DNA of 15,926 bases from an uncultured Collinsella sp. (GTDB lineage Bacteria > Actinomycetota > Coriobacteriia > Coriobacteriales > Coriobacteriaceae). Positions 13,590 to 15,926 of the stretch are shown one piece after another. Location of the stretch: the NCBI GenBank assembly GCA_900550735.1, contig URTD01000023.1:1-15926 (forward strand), read 5' to 3'. A program made the translations under genes and the position numbers. Under the pieces are notes generated by a model that was not told the DNA's origin, did no database searches, and was given only the letters and a program-made list of their open reading frames with translations. Numbering within the stretch: position 1 is the first letter of the stretch; each line of letters opens with the position of its first letter.

Positions 13590-14489
13590 CTATCGATGCT
13601 TTGTCTCGAGCACGGCAGACACCGCATCGAGGAACTCCCGCACATGGTCTGCGGGGTGCGGCGAATGAAGCAGCCCGTAAGACACGAGACAGTCCCAATC
13701 GGTAGGGACGGTTTTGAGCATGGGGTGGACGTTGGCCCACAACGGCAGCGTCGCAAGCGCGAGGTCCTCGTTCGCGCCGCGATTGAACACCTCCGCCCGA
13801 TATTGCGGGAAGTCTACGAGCGCGATTTTAGGATGATGCAAGAGTATCTCGTCGCGCACGCGGTCGATTTCGGCGTTCCAGCCCCGGCGTATAAGCATAA
13901 GACTGTGATTGTGGAGGTCGTCGAATGTGACGATGTCGCGTTTGGCGAGTTCGTTGTCGACGGGAACGGCGCACCAGAGCGGCTCGCGCGAAAGCTCGAG
14001 GCCCAGGCACCCGCGCTCTTTAAGAAAGGCATCGTCGAAAATCCCCGCCACGATATCCATGTCTTGCCCGAGGTTCGCCAAACCGCGCGCCGCCGAGGGT
14101 GTGTTTTCAAACGTGACCACCTGAAGGCTCATGCCAGGGCAACGTTCCTTCACCTTCGGCCACAGCTTCGTGAGCGGCGTGCTGGGCGTCATGAGCGACA
14201 CTCCCACGCGGATGATGCGCTTCTCTCCACGCTCGGCGACGCGGGCGCGTGCGATTGATTCTTGGGAGTACTGCACGATATGGCGGGCGTCGGCGAGCAG
14301 CGACCTGCCTGCTCGCGTAAGCGAAAGCCCCTGATGCGATCGGTGGAACAGCGTAAGGCCTAGCCGCGACTCCAGCAGGTTCATCTGCTTGATGACGGCC
14401 GTGGGCGTGATGAAGGACTCTTGTGCCGCTTTGGAGAAGCTGCCCGCCTCCGCCACGCGGATGAAAGTGTCAAGCTGTGGGTTGTACAT
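13590..14489 (-). CDS. LysR-family transcriptional regulator
   Basis: 299 residues from ATG 14487-14489, supported by AGGAGG at 14494-14499 on the reverse strand; a GTG at 14504 is in frame but lies upstream of that signal. The N-terminal helix-turn-helix reads YNPQLDTFIRVAEAGSFSKAAQESFITPTAVIKQMNLLESRLGLTLFHRS (about 2-51), the canonical LysR signature, followed by the linker helix and a periplasmic-binding-like effector domain (about 90-295). Divergent from an aldo/keto reductase with a palindromic motif between them, so that gene is the likely target. The effector is unknown. Confidence 0.93.
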   Translation of the reverse strand: MYNPQLDTFIRVAEAGSFSKAAQESFITPTAVIKQMNLLESRLGLTLFHRSHQGLSLTRAGRSLLADARHIVQYSQESIARARVAERGEKRIIRVGVSLMTPSTPLTKLWPKVKERCPGMSLQVVTFENTPSAARGLANLGQDMDIVAGIFDDAFLKERGCLGLELSREPLWCAVPVDNELAKRDIVTFDDLHNHSLMLIRRGWNAEIDRVRDEILLHHPKIALVDFPQYRAEVFNRGANEDLALATLPLWANVHPMLKTVPTDWDCLVSYGLLHSPHPADHVREFLDAVSAVLETKHR

Positions 14490-14518
14490 CGATCCTCCTG
14501 TCACGCATTATGTGCCGT

Positions 14519-14537
14519 ATATACCCCATGGTTATAT
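14519..14537. promoter_or_regulatory. LysR-type palindromic site upstream of aldo/keto reductase 1
   Basis: ATATACCCCATGGTTATAT is an interrupted palindrome with arms ATATA-x-CC and GG-x-TATAT, 30 bases upstream of the lysR start and 82 bases upstream of the reductase. The core ACCC-N3-GGTTATA recurs at 15659-15672 upstream of the second reductase, supporting a shared binding site. Confidence 0.5.
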
Positions 14538-14618
14538 CCATCATTCCAACGTGAACTTCTCGCACGTCAGTAAACGCCGTAGCCTTGTATTCGAAAAGTC
14601 GCCATTAAGGAGGAGACC

Positions 14619-15467
14619 ATGGAGTATCTGAAGCTCAACAACGACGTAGAGATGCCCATCGAAGGTTTGGGCACCTTCCTCATGACCCCGGCTGAGGCCG
14701 AGGCGGCCGCAACCGCCGCGCTTGCGGCTGGCTACGAGCACATCGACACCGCCAACGCTTACATGAACGAGCGCGCCGTGGGCCGTGCCATCGCCAAAAG
14801 CGGCATCGCACGCGACAAAATCTTCGTCTCCACCAAGCTCTGGCCGAGTGTCTACGACGCGGGCATGCCGGCGGTGGACGCCACGCTCCAGCGCCTGGGG
14901 CTCGACTACGTCGACATGCTCATCCTGCCCCAGCCGGTAGGCGACTACCTGGCCGCGTGGCGCACGATGGAGGAGGCGTACCGCGCGGGCAAGGTGCGCG
15001 CCCTCGGCCTCTCCAACTTCCCGCAAGACAAGATCACCGAGGTCATCGAGGTCGCCGACATCAAGCCGCAGCTCGTGACCGTTGAGTGCCACCCCTACCA
15101 CGCTCAGCGCGACCTGCGCGCCTACCTCGCGCCGTACGGCACGGTGATCGAGGCGTGGTACCCGCTCGGCCACGGCGACAAAGGTCTTCTGGAGGAGCCC
15201 GTCTTCGTCACTCTCGCCGAGAAGTACGGCAAGACCCCGGCCCAGGTGATCCTGCGCTGGCACGTGCAGATGGGCACCTCCATCATCCCCGGCTCCAAGA
15301 ACCCCGCCCACATCGCCGACAACGCGAACATCTTCGACTTCTCCCTCACCGAAGACGAGATGGCTGAGATTGCCAAGCTCGACGGGACCATGACCTACTA
15401 CACCGCCACTGAGGAAGCACTCGCGGGCTACCTGGCCATACGCCCCGATTTCGACGCGCAGGAGTAG
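14619..15467 (+). CDS. Aldo/keto reductase 1 (His position of catalytic tetrad is Pro)
   Basis: 282 residues. Start ATG 14619 with AAGGAGG (14607-14613) 5 bases upstream. TIM-barrel AKR of the 2,5-diketo-gluconate reductase type: NNDVEMPIEGLGTF (7-20), HIDTANAYMNERAVGRAI (41-58) with D43 and Y48, VSTKLW with K73, GLSNFP (130-135), and IIPGSKNPAHIADNANIFDFSLTEDEM (222-248) for NADPH binding. The position normally His in LIHQP reads LILPQP, so catalytic His is P104; CAC to CCC is a single-base change. Asp, Tyr and Lys of the tetrad remain, so activity may be reduced or altered. Divergent from and probably controlled by the LysR regulator. A flavodoxin remnant follows 14 bases after the stop. 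Confidence 0.92.
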   Translation: MEYLKLNNDVEMPIEGLGTFLMTPAEAEAAATAALAAGYEHIDTANAYMNERAVGRAIAKSGIARDKIFVSTKLWPSVYDAGMPAVDATLQRLGLDYVDMLILPQPVGDYLAAWRTMEEAYRAGKVRALGLSNFPQDKITEVIEVADIKPQLVTVECHPYHAQRDLRAYLAPYGTVIEAWYPLGHGDKGLLEEPVFVTLAEKYGKTPAQVILRWHVQMGTSIIPGSKNPAHIADNANIFDFSLTEDEMAEIAKLDGTMTYYTATEEALAGYLAIRPDFDAQE

Positions 15468-15481
15468 CGCTCAGACGATAA

Positions 15482-15673
15482 CGGACCAACCAAGCAGCCG
15501 CCGAGGACCAGTCGACTGTCGAGGACGAGCCCGCCGCAGTGCCCACTGCAGACGGCAACGTCCTCGTGGCCTACTACTCGGCACAGGGCCACACCGCTGT
15601 CGTAGCTCAGGCCATCGCCGACGATCTCGGTGCCGATCTCTTTGAGGTGACGCCTAGAACCCGCGGGTTATAA
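15482..15673 (+). pseudogene. Flavodoxin remnant, truncated at both ends
   Basis: A 63-codon frame between stops (TAA 15479-15481 and TAA 15671-15673), without a start or ribosome binding site. It reads an Ala/Glu/Thr-rich linker and then VLVAYYSAQGHTAVVAQAIA followed by DDLGADLFEVTP, which is the FMN-phosphate loop and first helix of a flavodoxin. Similarity stops at 15655, and five unrelated residues precede the stop. The acidic linker resembles the segment after the lipoprotein signal of secreted flavodoxins, so both the signal and the C-terminal two thirds are missing. A deletion joined this fragment to the promoter region of the second aldo/keto reductase. Confidence 0.75.
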
Positions 15674-15703
15674 CACCGTGCGCACCCCAGCGTTATAGAA
15701 CCC
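15659..15703 (+). promoter_or_regulatory. Putative regulatory motifs upstream of aldo/keto reductase 2
   Basis: AACCCGCGGGTT (15658-15669) is a perfect palindrome, and ACCC-N3-GGTTATA (15659-15672) matches the LysR-type site upstream of reductase 1 at 11 of 14 positions. GTTATA recurs at 15667-15672 and 15692-15697, and TAGAACCC at 15655-15662 and 15696-15703. The cluster lies 76-120 bases before the reductase start and suggests a regulator binding array, possibly LysR. Confidence 0.4.
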
Positions 15704-15778
15704 TCACCAACGGAAACTTCCGCCGGCGCGGCGCCCCTCGTATGGTGGATACGTCAAGTTGCGAGAAAGGAAGGCACC

Positions 15779-15926
15779 ATGGACTACATCACCTTGAACA
15801 ACGGCGTCAGGATGCCGCAGCTCGGCTTCGGCGTGTACCAGATCCCGGACGCCGCGGAATGCCAGCGCGCCGTGGAGGACGCGCTCTCGGTCGGCTATCG
15901 GCTGCTCGACACGACCGCGAGCTACG
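15779..15926 (+). CDS. Aldo/keto reductase 2, 3'-truncated by the window
   Basis: The first 49 residues of a second aldo/keto reductase, running off the window. Start ATG 15779 with AAAGGAAGG (15766-15774) 4 bases upstream. NNGVRMPQLGFGVYQIPD and GYRLLDTTASY match the AKR N-terminal barrel, with catalytic D44 and Y49 present. It resembles reductase 1 in its opening (xYxxLNNxVxMP) but diverges quickly, so it is a relative and not a recent duplicate. Position after the flavodoxin remnant suggests an original reductase-flavodoxin-reductase cluster. Confidence 0.9.
   Translation, partial: MDYITLNNGVRMPQLGFGVYQIPDAAECQRAVEDALSVGYRLLDTTASY

Noticed and set aside
13452..14258. 268-codon forward frame opposite lysR
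   Set aside because: It runs through the strong terminator at 13506-13540 and is antisense to a clear LysR protein.

Overview
The window is high-GC bacterial DNA with strong G/C third-position bias, AAGGAGG-type ribosome binding sites and tightly packed genes. Gene content (a second type IIA topoisomerase pair, an LPATG cell-wall protein, and many small flavin, cupin and aldo/keto-reductase genes with one-component regulators) suggests a gut actinobacterium of the class Coriobacteriia, such as Collinsella. This assignment is inference from style and content; no rRNA gene is present.

Layout. (1) 1-3413: 3' part of a ParE/GyrB-like subunit, then a complete ParC/GyrA-like subunit, closed by a strong terminator. 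(2) 3515-4737: an orphan AAA-type ATPase with a C-terminal winged helix, preceded by an inverted repeat and a tandem 17-bp repeat that runs into its ribosome binding site. (3) 4768-7722: a reverse-strand FMN reductase-like flavoprotein, an LPXTG surface protein, and a divergent HxlR regulator/cupin pair with a palindromic operator candidate between them. (4) 7719-10923: a TetR regulator divergent from three consecutive, translationally coupled sirtuin-like genes. (5) 10998-13452: a reverse-strand operon (carboxymuconolactone decarboxylase-cupin fusion, then an alpha/beta hydrolase) divergent from a MerR regulator, with a MerR-type dyad inside a plausible reverse promoter. (6) 13506-15926: a LysR regulator divergent from an aldo/keto reductase, a flavodoxin remnant, and the start of a second aldo/keto reductase.

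The part most likely to be new is the sirtuin triad (8420-10923). The two outer proteins keep the Rossmann NAD-binding motifs and a four-cysteine zinc ribbon but carry Gln where classical sirtuins have the catalytic His. That substitution is known from class M (SirTM) ADP-ribosylating sirtuins. The middle protein is a shortened paralogue with no zinc ribbon and Glu at that position. None of the usual SirTM partners (macrodomain hydrolase, GcvH-like lipoyl carrier, lipoate ligase) is in view. From TetR to the last gene, the region reads as a four-gene regulated module.

The right half looks like an accessory block for redox or electrophile metabolism. It has four regulator families (HxlR, TetR, MerR, LysR), each next to a divergent target, and shows decay: a flavodoxin truncated at both ends, a probable second remnant at 12798-12929, and an aldo/keto reductase whose catalytic His position is Pro.
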